The notes beneath the pieces were generated by a model. It did no database searches. It had not been told where the DNA came from and worked only from the letters and a program-made list of their open reading frames with translations. The translations under genes were made by a program, and so were the position numbers. DNA of 21,303 nt. Source: Candidatus Saccharimonadota bacterium. Lineage in GTDB: Bacteria > Patescibacteriota > Saccharimonadia > Saccharimonadales > JACDFO01. This document shows, one piece after another, positions 8,094 through 15,073 of the stretch (the stretch's first letter is position 1; each line of letters begins with the position of its first letter). The DNA lies in contig JACDFO010000012.1 in the NCBI GenBank assembly GCA_013815785.1, forward strand, positions 1 through 21,303. Reading direction: 5' to 3'.

Positions 8094-8123
8094 ATTTTAA
8101 CAGATACAACCACTTTAAAGCAA
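8094..8123 (-). promoter_or_regulatory. Possible promoter of the yqeY-adk-map unit
   Basis: On the minus strand, TTGCTT (8118-8123), 18 nt, then TAAAAT (8094-8099). The -35 touches the terminator stem of the upstream rpsU gene. The -35 match is weak. Confidence 0.4.
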
Positions 8124-8156
8124 AATAGAATCAGAATTTAGTTCTGATTCTATTTT
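8122..8156 (-). terminator. AU-rich intrinsic terminator after rpsU
   Basis: A perfect 15-bp inverted repeat, 8122-8136 with 8142-8156, with a 5-nt loop. The arms begin and end in A/T runs, so U-rich ends are available on both strands. It lies 38 bp after the rpsU stop and before the yqeY start, so it probably ends the rpsU transcript. Confidence 0.75.
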
Positions 8157-8193
8157 CAATTTTCAGGAAGAGCAGCGTGGCGAGAAGAGGTAC

Positions 8194-8409
8194 TTAGCTT
8201 TGTCCGAGTTTGAGTTTCTTAACCTTGATGGCCTTGCGTTCACGTCGGATAATCGCTTTTGTACGGCGATCGCGTTTGCTCAGTTCTTTCTCAAAATATT
8301 GGTTCTGCTTAGCGCGGGCGACTACGCCAGACTGTTGAACCTTGCGGGTAAAACGGCGAAGCATATTTTCTAACGATTCTTTAGAATCTTTGCGGGTAAC
8401 TTGTATCAT
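8194..8409 (-). CDS. rpsU: Small ribosomal subunit protein bS21
   Basis: The 71-residue, very basic protein belongs to the 30S platform near the 16S rRNA 3' end, where it helps mRNA start-site recognition. The sequence fits the S21 family: an N-terminal strand MIQVTRKDSKESLE, then LRRFTRKVQQSGV, a helix with YFEKELSKRDRR, and a lysine/arginine-rich tail. The ATG is 9 nt from a strong -10 box (TAGAAT), leaving a leader of only one to three bases and no usable Shine-Dalgarno in the predicted transcript. A longer transcript from the winged-helix gene upstream would include an AGGA about 15 nt away. An intrinsic terminator follows. Confidence 0.95.
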   Translation of the reverse strand: MIQVTRKDSKESLENMLRRFTRKVQQSGVVARAKQNQYFEKELSKRDRRTKAIIRRERKAIKVKKLKLGQS

Positions 8410-8418
8410 ATCTGAAGT

Positions 8419-8447
8419 ATTCTATCCTAACAGAGATAAATTTGCAA
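8419..8447 (-). promoter_or_regulatory. rpsU promoter
   Basis: Minus-strand TTGCAA (8442-8447), a 17-nt spacer and TAGAAT (8419-8424). The predicted +1 falls within about three bases of the rpsU ATG, so the message is leaderless or nearly so. Confidence 0.7.
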
Positions 8448-8475
8448 GTCTTAAGACCTACAACTAAAAGCGAGT

Positions 8476-8769
8476 TTAAAGTTGGGTTTGCTGCTTTTTT
8501 TGGTTCATGCGTTGTGACTTCAACACGATACTTTGAAGTTCTTTGAAGATGGCGAAGTTTTTATTGGTGTGATAAATCTTGGTATTACCTTGGCGTTCTG
8601 AAATCAGAAAACCAATTTTTTCCAGGCGCTTTAATTCACGCTGAATGTTACCGGCGTCTTCTTTGATAAGTTTGGCAAGTCCTCTAACATGAGTTTTAAA
8701 ATCAGGGTACTTAGCATATACAACAATAATTTTTCGACGAACTCGCGAAGTAATAAATACATCTAACAT
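8476..8769 (-). CDS. Small winged-helix transcriptional regulator
   Basis: A 97-residue DNA-binding protein. The sequence has the layout of an ArsR-like winged helix: FITSRVRRKIIVVYAKYPD (helix 1), VRGLAKLIKEDAGNIQREL (helices 2-3, the likely recognition helix) and LERLxxIGFLISERQGNTKIYHTN-like wing residues, then a C-terminal helix IFKELQSIVLKS and a polar tail. The frame is open 34 codons further upstream, but the start at 8769 is chosen because AGGA lies 7 nt before it and because the upstream part does not look like protein sequence. No metal-binding cysteines are present. The gene is divergent from priA. Palindromes in the shared region overlap its promoter, so it may regulate itself and perhaps priA (inference). 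Ligand and targets are unknown. Confidence 0.8.
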   Translation of the reverse strand: MLDVFITSRVRRKIIVVYAKYPDFKTHVRGLAKLIKEDAGNIQRELKRLEKIGFLISERQGNTKIYHTNKNFAIFKELQSIVLKSQRMNQKKQQTQL

Positions 8770-8811
8770 TTTATTCCTACAATTCTTACCATAAGCTTTT
8801 ATTGTTACTAC

Positions 8812-8851
8812 TACAACGTGCAGTATAGGCATGTTGTAAATATATTTCAAC
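8812..8851. promoter_or_regulatory. Divergent promoter/operator region between the regulator gene and priA
   Basis: For the minus strand, TTGAAA (8845-8850), 17 nt, TATACT (8822-8827) is a near-consensus promoter for the regulator gene. It is covered by two inverted repeats: TACAACGTG (8812-8820) against CATGTTGTA (8830-8838), with one mismatch around a 9-nt spacer that holds the -10 box, and the 19-bp palindrome GTTGTAAATATATTTCAAC (8833-8851) over the -35. These are plausible operators for the adjacent winged-helix protein. Confidence 0.6.
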
Positions 8852-8871
8852 ACGTTTTTATAACTTACCAT

Positions 8872-8877
8872 TATACT
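8872..8877 (+). promoter_or_regulatory. priA -10 box, predicted leaderless start
   Basis: TATACT ends 6 nt before the priA ATG at 8884, with no Shine-Dalgarno in between. This is the same hexamer and spacing as at ftsA. The -35 region is poor. Confidence 0.5.
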
Positions 8878-8883
8878 AACTGC

Positions 8884-10821
8884 ATGTACTATTATGAGGT
8901 GTTAGTTGCTAGCCAGCGTTATCACGGTGATAAGGCGCTTACATATAGCTCGTCAGAGTCGCTTGCATCGGGTCGTGTTATTACCGTCCCGCTTCAAAAA
9001 GAGGTCAGTATGGGCACTGTTTCTAAGAAAGTTCCAAAGCCGCCCTTTGCAACCAAACCGATCACTGGCATATTTCCACCTGACATCATGCTTCCCAATC
9101 AACTCATAGACTTAACCTGGTGGCTAAAAGATTACTACCCTTCGGGTATGGGTCAGATAGTGACGATGCTACTACCTGCATCTCTTCGTCAAAAAAGTCG
9201 CCAGAAAGCTGTAGCCGGTACGGTGGTTCCGGCAGTCGCACAACATTCGCTAACTTCACAGCAAAAAACGGTCGTTACGGCTATTTCATCAAGCGGTGAA
9301 CGTATGCATCTTCTACATGGAGAAACGGGAAGCGGTAAAACAAGAGTTTATATAGAGCTTATTAAATTAGTTCTTGGCGATGACCGTTCAACCATACTCT
9401 TGACACCCGAAATCGGTCTGACACCTCAACTGATGGCCAGTGTAGAAGCGGCCTACCCCGGACAAACTGTAGTGCTTCATTCTAACCTTACCCCCGCTCA
9501 GCGCCGAGATAGGTGGCAACAAATCGCATCGAGTAAAACGCCGCTGATCATTGTCGGCCCTCGCTCAGCACTTTTTGCACCACTGAGAAATGTCGGCTTA
9601 ATCATTTTAGACGAGGCTCATGATACCGCCTACAAACAGGAACAAGCGCCCCATTATGTGGCTAGTCGCGTGGCCGCGAAACTCGCCGAACTTCACGGCG
9701 CCAAAGTCGTTCTAGGTAGCGCAACACCACTGGTGAGTGACTATTACACTTTTGAACAGAAACGATTACCGATACACCGTATGACGGAGCTTGCTACGAA
9801 AGGAAAATTCACTTCGAAAATACAAGTTATTAATCTCCGTGACCGTGAACTATTCAGAAAATCAAATTGGCTATCGACAAAACTGTTGAGCGCAATTGAG
9901 CATAATATAGAAAATCATACCCAATCACTCATTTTTCTAAATAGGCGCGGGAGTGCCAGACTAGTACTCTGCCAGAGTTGTGGCTGGCAAGCCGCATGCC
10001 CACGCTGTGATGTTCCGTTGACGTACCATGGGGATAGCCATATTATGCGATGTCATACCTGTGGCTATAGTTCAAGCGCACCTGCTTCATGCCCTTCGTG
10101 CGCATCCACAGACATTACGTTTAAAAGCATCGGAACGAAAGCCCTCGAATCAGAACTAAATAGGTTGTTTTCGAAGGCGCGTATCATGCGGTTTGACAGC
10201 GATAATAGTGTGGATGACTCCTTAGAAAAACAATTTCAGACCGTAAAATCGGGTGATGTAGATATTATCATCGGCACACAGCTGTTAGCGAAGGGTCTTG
10301 ATTTACCCAAACTTGGACTTGTGGGTATCATCATATCCGATACTGGATTGTACTTCCCTGACTATACTGCAGAAGAACGGACGTACCAGCTGATAAGTCA
10401 GGTCATCGGCCGAGCCGACAGAGGTCATAGAGATACAGAAGTTATCGTACAGAGCTATCATCCCGATAACGCGACCCTTACACATGCCTTGCATAAAGAT
10501 TATCAAGGTTTCTATGCAAATCAGCTACTGGAGCGTAAAAATTATAATTTCCCACCTTACCGGTTCGTATTAAAAATAAGAGTGGAGCGCGCCTCTTCGG
10601 CTTCTGCTGAAAAAGCAGCTGGTACCATAGCCAGTAAGCTGGCAGCTCTCGGCCTGAGGGCCGAGATTTCAAGCCCAGCTCCAGCGTTCATGGAAAAAGT
10701 ACATAACCGTTATAGATGGCAGATAGTGGTAAAAGCAGTCAGTCGAAAAGTATTACTAGAAATAATTCAGGAGCTTCCAAAAAACACCAGTTACGATATT
10801 GACCCCACTCATTTGCTCTAG
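8884..10821 (+). CDS. priA: Primosomal protein N', replication restart helicase PriA
   Basis: Superfamily 2 3'-to-5' helicase that recognises stalled forks and reloads the replisome. The 645-residue protein starts with the 3'-DNA-binding domain (MYYYEVLVASQRYHGDKALTY). It has Walker A GETGSGKT (146-153), LTPEIGLTPQ, the DEAH box (243-246) and the aromatic-rich-loop region DTAYKQEQAPHYVASR. A cysteine-rich zinc segment follows (CQSCGWQAACPRC, CHTCGY, CPSC), then helicase motifs with GTQLLAKGLDLP and ISQVIGRADRG. The start at 8884 is chosen over an ATG 22 codons earlier because the family N-terminus begins here and a -10 box sits 6 nt away. It is slightly shorter than the ~730 residues of E. 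coli PriA. It leads a priA-def-fmt cluster, an arrangement common in bacteria. Confidence 0.95.
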   Translation: MYYYEVLVASQRYHGDKALTYSSSESLASGRVITVPLQKEVSMGTVSKKVPKPPFATKPITGIFPPDIMLPNQLIDLTWWLKDYYPSGMGQIVTMLLPASLRQKSRQKAVAGTVVPAVAQHSLTSQQKTVVTAISSSGERMHLLHGETGSGKTRVYIELIKLVLGDDRSTILLTPEIGLTPQLMASVEAAYPGQTVVLHSNLTPAQRRDRWQQIASSKTPLIIVGPRSALFAPLRNVGLIILDEAHDTAYKQEQAPHYVASRVAAKLAELHGAKVVLGSATPLVSDYYTFEQKRLPIHRMTELATKGKFTSKIQVINLRDRELFRKSNWLSTKLLSAIEHNIENHTQSLIFLNRRGSARLVLCQSCGWQAACPRCDVPLTYHGDSHIMRCHTCGYSSSAPASCPSCASTDITFKSIGTKALESELNRLFSKARIMRFDSDNSVDDSLEKQFQTVKSGDVDIIIGTQLLAKGLDLPKLGLVGIIISDTGLYFPDYTAEERTYQLISQVIGRADRGHRDTEVIVQSYHPDNATLTHALHKDYQGFYANQLLERKNYNFPPYRFVLKIRVERASSASAEKAAGTIASKLAALGLRAEISSPAPAFMEKVHNRYRWQIVVKAVSRKVLLEIIQELPKNTSYDIDPTHLL

Positions 10822-10863
10822 GGACTTTGATTCCTCTCTAGCTACAATTGAAGAATCTTAGGG

Positions 10864-10869
10864 TATAAT
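10864..10869 (+). promoter_or_regulatory. def -10 box with short, SD-less leader
   Basis: A consensus TATAAT lies 13 nt before the def ATG. The predicted leader is only about 6-7 nt and has no purine-rich ribosome binding site. No good -35 is visible. Confidence 0.45.
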
Positions 10870-10882
10870 CAATCAAATCGTT

Positions 10883-11455
10883 ATGAAAAAAGAAGACATT
10901 ATTACCTTACCTAATCCTCGTTTGCGCGAGCGTTCCCAGAAAGTTGGCGTAATTTCTGCTGAAATTGTTGAACATATAGAAGGTATGAAAAACGCTACTC
11001 TAGACTGGGAAGACAACCGTGAGCATGAAGTTGGTGTAGCTTTGGCATCAGTACAGGTCAACAGTTTACTGCGTATAATAGTAGTGCGTAATGATTTCGA
11101 CAACAAAAAAGACCGAACATTCCAAGTGTTCATCAATCCTGAAATCGTAAAGCTTGAAGGTAAACAAATTGAGGATTATGAAGGCTGTCTAAGCATACGA
11201 GATATATATGGTAAGGTTCCGCGTTATGAAAAAGTTAAGATTAAAGCAATCGGCGAAGACGGTCAACCGGTGCGTATAACGGCTGAGGGGTTTCTGGCAC
11301 GTATATTTCAACATGAGATTGATCACACAAACGGTATTGTCTTTATTGATCACATCAAAGACCAGTCCACGGCATTTTTTAAGCTGGATAGTGACGGACA
11401 TCTAGTAGAATTAGATTATGAAAACGATGTCCGAAACAATAGTATTCTTTGGTAG
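10883..11455 (+). CDS. def: Peptide deformylase
   Basis: Metalloenzyme that removes the formyl group from N-formylmethionine of nascent proteins. The 190-residue protein has motif 1 as GVALASVQ (51-58), motif 2 as EGCLS (100-104, metal ligand C102) and motif 3 as QHEIDH (143-148, ligands H144 and H148, catalytic E145). All metal and catalytic residues are present. Motif 1 departs from the canonical GxGLAAxQ: the third glycine is alanine and the second alanine is serine, while the glutamine is kept. The N-terminus MKKEDIITLPNPRLRE fits the family. It lies 61 bp after priA and overlaps fmt. The opposing activities of Fmt and Def are commonly encoded together. Confidence 0.93.
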   Translation: MKKEDIITLPNPRLRERSQKVGVISAEIVEHIEGMKNATLDWEDNREHEVGVALASVQVNSLLRIIVVRNDFDNKKDRTFQVFINPEIVKLEGKQIEDYEGCLSIRDIYGKVPRYEKVKIKAIGEDGQPVRITAEGFLARIFQHEIDHTNGIVFIDHIKDQSTAFFKLDSDGHLVELDYENDVRNNSILW

Positions 11456-12356
11456 TGGACCAGTCGCTGCAAAATCCCTAGAGCTACTGGCCCAGAATTT
11501 TTCTATTGAAGCGGTTATCACCAAACCGCAGCCACCTCACCACAAAGAACCTTTTCCTGTTCTGGTGGTTACAGAAAAATTAGGTATTAAAACTTTAACC
11601 CCAAACAGTAAGGCAGAATTATCGGAAGTTTTTAATTCTAAACCTGTTCAGAGCCGACTTGGGGTCGTCATCGATTATGGATTCATTATCAACCAAGACG
11701 TCATCGATTATTTTCCGCTGGGAATCATTAACAGCCACTTTTCGCTGTTACCAGAATGGCGTGGAGCCGACCCAATCAGCTTTGCTCTGCTGAGCGGTCA
11801 AAAGCAAACAGGTGTTAGTTTGATGTTAATAACCGCGGGAATGGACGAAGGACCACTGCTATCTCAGACGCCCTTTGATATTTCTGAAAATCTGACGACC
11901 CCAGAACTTACTGAAGCTCTTATAGATGTCAGTAACCAATCCTTGAAAACTATACTACCCCTCTATGTACCAGGAGAAGTCTTAGCTGCACCTCAAGAGT
12001 CTACTACGATTGCACGCAGTAAAGAGCCGACATATTCTCGAAAACTAACGAAGGCCGATGGATTAATCGACTGGTGCAAGACAGCCGAACAGATTGAACG
12101 TGAAATTCGTGCTTTCATTGAATGGCCCAAAAGCCGTACCACATTGGCTGGCAAAGAAGTTATTCTGATAAGAGCTTATGTGGTCCCTTGTACTGACCCA
12201 GAAGCCAAGCCTGGCGACGTTAGCGTAGTGCCTAAAGCCAACGCAATGGCTGTAGCTACCGGAAACGGCTCTTTACGGATAGAGTGTCTGAAGCCGGTTG
12301 GCAAACGCGAGATGTCAACCCGTGAATTTCTCGCGGGTCACAGGCATTTACTCTAG
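11427..12356 (+). CDS. fmt: Methionyl-tRNA formyltransferase
   Basis: Transfers a formyl group from 10-formyl-tetrahydrofolate to Met-tRNA(fMet) for translation initiation. The N-terminal Rossmann-type domain begins with TIVFFGSGPVAAKSLELL. The catalytic region reads INSHFSLLPEWRGADPI, with N102 and H104 and, further on, D140 in GMDEGPL, numbered from this start. They correspond to the N-H-D triad of E. coli Fmt (106/108/144). The C-terminal OB-like domain (about 205-309) includes ADGLIDWCKTAEQIEREIRA. Two ATGs are possible, 11418 and 11427; the second fits the family N-terminus better. Either way the gene overlaps the def 3' end by about 30-40 nt, implying coupled translation. It ends 4 bp from the convergent gene on the other strand. 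Confidence 0.94.
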   Translation: MSETIVFFGSGPVAAKSLELLAQNFSIEAVITKPQPPHHKEPFPVLVVTEKLGIKTLTPNSKAELSEVFNSKPVQSRLGVVIDYGFIINQDVIDYFPLGIINSHFSLLPEWRGADPISFALLSGQKQTGVSLMLITAGMDEGPLLSQTPFDISENLTTPELTEALIDVSNQSLKTILPLYVPGEVLAAPQESTTIARSKEPTYSRKLTKADGLIDWCKTAEQIEREIRAFIEWPKSRTTLAGKEVILIRAYVVPCTDPEAKPGDVSVVPKANAMAVATGNGSLRIECLKPVGKREMSTREFLAGHRHLL

Positions 12357-12360
12357 AAAG

Positions 12361-12717
12361 TTAGGCAGCTGGGGGTAGTTCTGGTGATACCTGTTCAGGA
12401 TTTGGTTGGCTGGTAGCGGCAACAATTTGAGCAGAAGAACCTTTGACCTCTGTCTTGAGCTTTTCAAGTTCTTCGGCAACAACTTGCTTGTAGTTGGGAA
12501 AGTTTGTTTCTAACCACTTCAGGGCACCCGCCTCATCATTCTTATCGATAAAACTTTCGAATTCATCAAGCTGCTCATTGGACATCTGTTCTGCCAACTT
12601 CATACCGACACGCATTTCGAGTGTTTCATAGATATGAGATAGCATTCGGTTTTTTTCTTCGGCGGGCAAACTGCCGAGTCCAAGTTCTTCGAGTAAAGTA
12701 TTATCTAGTTTGAACAT
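12361..12717 (-). CDS. Conserved hypothetical protein, DUF5663-like
   Basis: A 118-residue acidic, mainly helical protein with no membrane segment or catalytic motif. Seen: an N-terminal LDNTLLEELGLGSLPAEEK, then long amphipathic helices (MLSHIYETLEMRVGMKLAEQM, EQLDEFESFIDKND, ALKWLETNFPNYKQVVAEELEKLK) and a disordered Pro/Gln/Ala-rich tail. The pattern resembles DUF5663, a short domain I associate with Patescibacteria; this is recall, not a search. Tandem ATGs begin the frame. The second (12717) is preferred because AGGAG is 5 nt from it but only 2 nt from the first (12720). Last gene of the S1-infB-membrane protein unit, 37 bp after its upstream neighbour. Function unknown. Confidence 0.75.
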   Translation of the reverse strand: MFKLDNTLLEELGLGSLPAEEKNRMLSHIYETLEMRVGMKLAEQMSNEQLDEFESFIDKNDEAGALKWLETNFPNYKQVVAEELEKLKTEVKGSSAQIVAATSQPNPEQVSPELPPAA

Positions 12718-12754
12718 CATTTCTCCTACGGACTATTTTAATGACCCTTACCTT

Positions 12755-13252
12755 TTATGTAAACAGTGTAACGAACATGATTGCTGTAAGCAGCGATAAT
12801 ATAGCTACTAAAAAACCATACCTGACAGCGTGACCGTAGAGACTTTGGTCGGAAATCATGTGACGCATGCGACTAGACTGTTCTTTGTGCCGTTCGATAT
12901 ATGCGCTGGATGCTGCAGTTTGCGTTTGATTTCTTGATGCGAGCAGCTGGCCGACTGATGCAATATTCTGCATAGTTGCTGGGGGTACGACCGCCCCTGT
13001 ATCTTTCACCTCATGCTTGAGTTCGAATCGCTTTTCGGTTGCCTGATTATGCTCGGCGGCTTCAATTGCCCTGTGAAGTACATTTTCGGCATTACTTAGT
13101 GATGGATTTGAGATTAAACTTTCCGGTTTGCTCAGCTTACCTACTAGCACGTTTGGGTTCTGGGATATAACCGCCTCAGATGGACCAGACTCGGCCCCAC
13201 TGATTGGCTGCGCATCGATTCCGTCAGGGTGGTTCATCTCATTCATAGTCAT
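12755..13252 (-). CDS. Hypothetical protein with C-terminal membrane anchor
   Basis: A 165-residue protein I do not recognise. The first ~130 residues are polar and rich in Asn, Ser, Glu and Ala, with a possible helical stretch around 50-85 (NAENVLHRAIEAAEHNQ). One hydrophobic segment (about 144-164, YGFLVAILSLLTAIMFVTLF) ends the protein, so it looks like a tail-anchored protein with its bulk in the cytoplasm (inference). There is no signal peptide. Three closely spaced in-frame ATGs (13252, 13246, 13237) are possible starts and none has a clear ribosome binding site. The first lies only 12 nt after the infB stop, so coupled translation is likely. Its place after S1 and infB is the only functional hint. 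Confidence 0.65.
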   Translation of the reverse strand: MTMNEMNHPDGIDAQPISGAESGPSEAVISQNPNVLVGKLSKPESLISNPSLSNAENVLHRAIEAAEHNQATEKRFELKHEVKDTGAVVPPATMQNIASVGQLLASRNQTQTAASSAYIERHKEQSSRMRHMISDQSLYGHAVRYGFLVAILSLLTAIMFVTLFT

Positions 13253-13264
13253 ATGTACGATTTT

Positions 13265-15022
13265 CTAAAGTGTTCGAGCTACCGACGCGCGACTAAAGAC
13301 TTCTATGTGATCACCTTCTTGGATATCAACTCGGGTACTAGATTTAAAACTTAATCCGCACATTTCGCCTTCGATTATTTCTTTTGCGTCTTGGGGACCG
13401 CGCTTTAGATTAGTGATTTCTACTTCGGCTAATTCTTCGCCGTCACGCATTACGCGAGCCAGTGACGGAACTATCAATTTGCCTTTGGTTACTTCACCAC
13501 CACAGATAACTTCAGTTTTGGTAGTTTTAAATATACCCCTGACAACCAAGCGACCAATGCTTGTTTCGACAATTTCAGGAACCAACAGTTTTGTTAATTC
13601 TTCTTTCGCATCATCAATCAGCTCGTATATGACTTTGTATATACGCACCGGCACACGGTCACGACTAGCGAGGTGCTTGATACCTGGAGGAATAGAGACA
13701 CCGAAGCCGTAAACAATTGCACCACTGGTGTGAGCCAAATGAACATCATTGTCGTTAATGGCGCCAACTCCTGAACCAACTACTCGCACGGCGACTTCTT
13801 CGGTATCAAGTGCTTTGAGGCTGTCATTTACAGAGGTAAGTGAGCCTTGAACATCTGCCTTTACGATTATATTGAGCTCAGTTAATTTATTCGTGCGATT
13901 AATCATTCGGATTAGTTCACCACTGTTGATGTCAAGCTTACCGGCGTCACTCTTGCGGTCAGTCTGCTTGGCTTGAGCTAGGCTGCGCGCGGCTTTTTCA
14001 TCTTTGGCAACGATGAACTCGTCGGCAAACTCCGGCAGATTTTTAAATCCGGTCATTATCACAGGAGTTGAAGGACCAGCGCTTTTGATAGGCTTCCCAT
14101 CTGTCGATTCAAGATTTCTGATGCGAGCGTACGTAGCACCAGCTACGACAAAATCACCAACACTCAAGCGTCCTGCTTCTACAAGTGCGACTGCCACCGG
14201 ACCTCGGCCTTGTTCCATATGAGCCTCGATGATCAGACCAGTTCCTGGTACGTCTTCATCGGCTCGTAAATCTTCAACATCCGCAACTAGTAAAATCATG
14301 TCCAATAAATCGTCGATGCCCTTGCCTGTTTTAGCCGAAACGTTAACCGTAATAGTGTCGCCACCCCACTCTTCGATGAGCATGTTTTGCTCGGAAAGCT
14401 GCTGTTTGATGCGGTTCTCATCGGCACCTTCCTTATCTATCTTGTTTATAGCAACTATCATCTTGACGCCGGCTTTGCGGGCAAAGCGAATAGCCTCAAT
14501 AGTCTGAGGCTTGATACCATCGTCAGCAGCGACAACTATAATCACAAGGTCGGTCAGTTGCGCACCATGCTCTCTTAGCGCAGCAAAGGCCTCGTGACCA
14601 GGCGTATCCAAGAATGTGATCTTCCGGTCCTTGCGCTCTACTTGGTAAGCTGAAATGTGTTGTGTGATTCCACCGGCTTCACCCTTGACGACGCTGGCTC
14701 CACGAATAGCGTCTAAAAGACTCGTTTTACCATGGTCGACATGACCCATTACCGCAATTACCGGTGGTCTAGTGGTAGCCGTTTCACTTGCCACATGTTT
14801 TTGGCGCATCGGTGCTTCTTCAGCTTCTTTTTTAATTAACTCGATATCTAAATCGAGTTCACCAACAATTATCTGTGCTGTGTCAAAATCAATTCGCTCA
14901 TTTACAGTAGCCATGACCCCGTTTTTCATAAGTTCGGTAATAAGGCTAGTTACTGGCAGCGTTAGCTTTTCGGCCAAGGTGCCGACAGTGATAGTATCTT
15001 CGATTTCAATAGTAGTGCTCAT
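13265..15022 (-). CDS. infB: Translation initiation factor IF-2
   Basis: GTPase that places fMet-tRNA in the P site and promotes subunit joining. The 585-residue protein has a short IF2-N-like N-terminus (about 10-55), then the G domain with GHVDHGKT (93-100), GGIT (117-120), DTPGHEAF (139-146), NKID (193-196) and SAKTG. Domains II, III and IV follow, with GSGVGAINDNDV in domain III and the C-terminal fMet-tRNA-binding domain at the end. It lacks the long variable N-terminal extension of many bacteria (E. coli IF-2 is about 890 residues), so it is a compact form. The start has GGAG 9 nt upstream. It follows the S1 gene by 51 bp and is followed after 12 bp by a small membrane-protein gene. Confidence 0.97.
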   Translation of the reverse strand: MSTTIEIEDTITVGTLAEKLTLPVTSLITELMKNGVMATVNERIDFDTAQIIVGELDLDIELIKKEAEEAPMRQKHVASETATTRPPVIAVMGHVDHGKTSLLDAIRGASVVKGEAGGITQHISAYQVERKDRKITFLDTPGHEAFAALREHGAQLTDLVIIVVAADDGIKPQTIEAIRFARKAGVKMIVAINKIDKEGADENRIKQQLSEQNMLIEEWGGDTITVNVSAKTGKGIDDLLDMILLVADVEDLRADEDVPGTGLIIEAHMEQGRGPVAVALVEAGRLSVGDFVVAGATYARIRNLESTDGKPIKSAGPSTPVIMTGFKNLPEFADEFIVAKDEKAARSLAQAKQTDRKSDAGKLDINSGELIRMINRTNKLTELNIIVKADVQGSLTSVNDSLKALDTEEVAVRVVGSGVGAINDNDVHLAHTSGAIVYGFGVSIPPGIKHLASRDRVPVRIYKVIYELIDDAKEELTKLLVPEIVETSIGRLVVRGIFKTTKTEVICGGEVTKGKLIVPSLARVMRDGEELAEVEITNLKRGPQDAKEIIEGEMCGLSFKSSTRVDIQEGDHIEVFSRASVARTL

Positions 15023-15073
15023 TTTGTCGACTCCTTTCCGCTAGTGATTTCTAACTACATAGTTACTGAGTTG

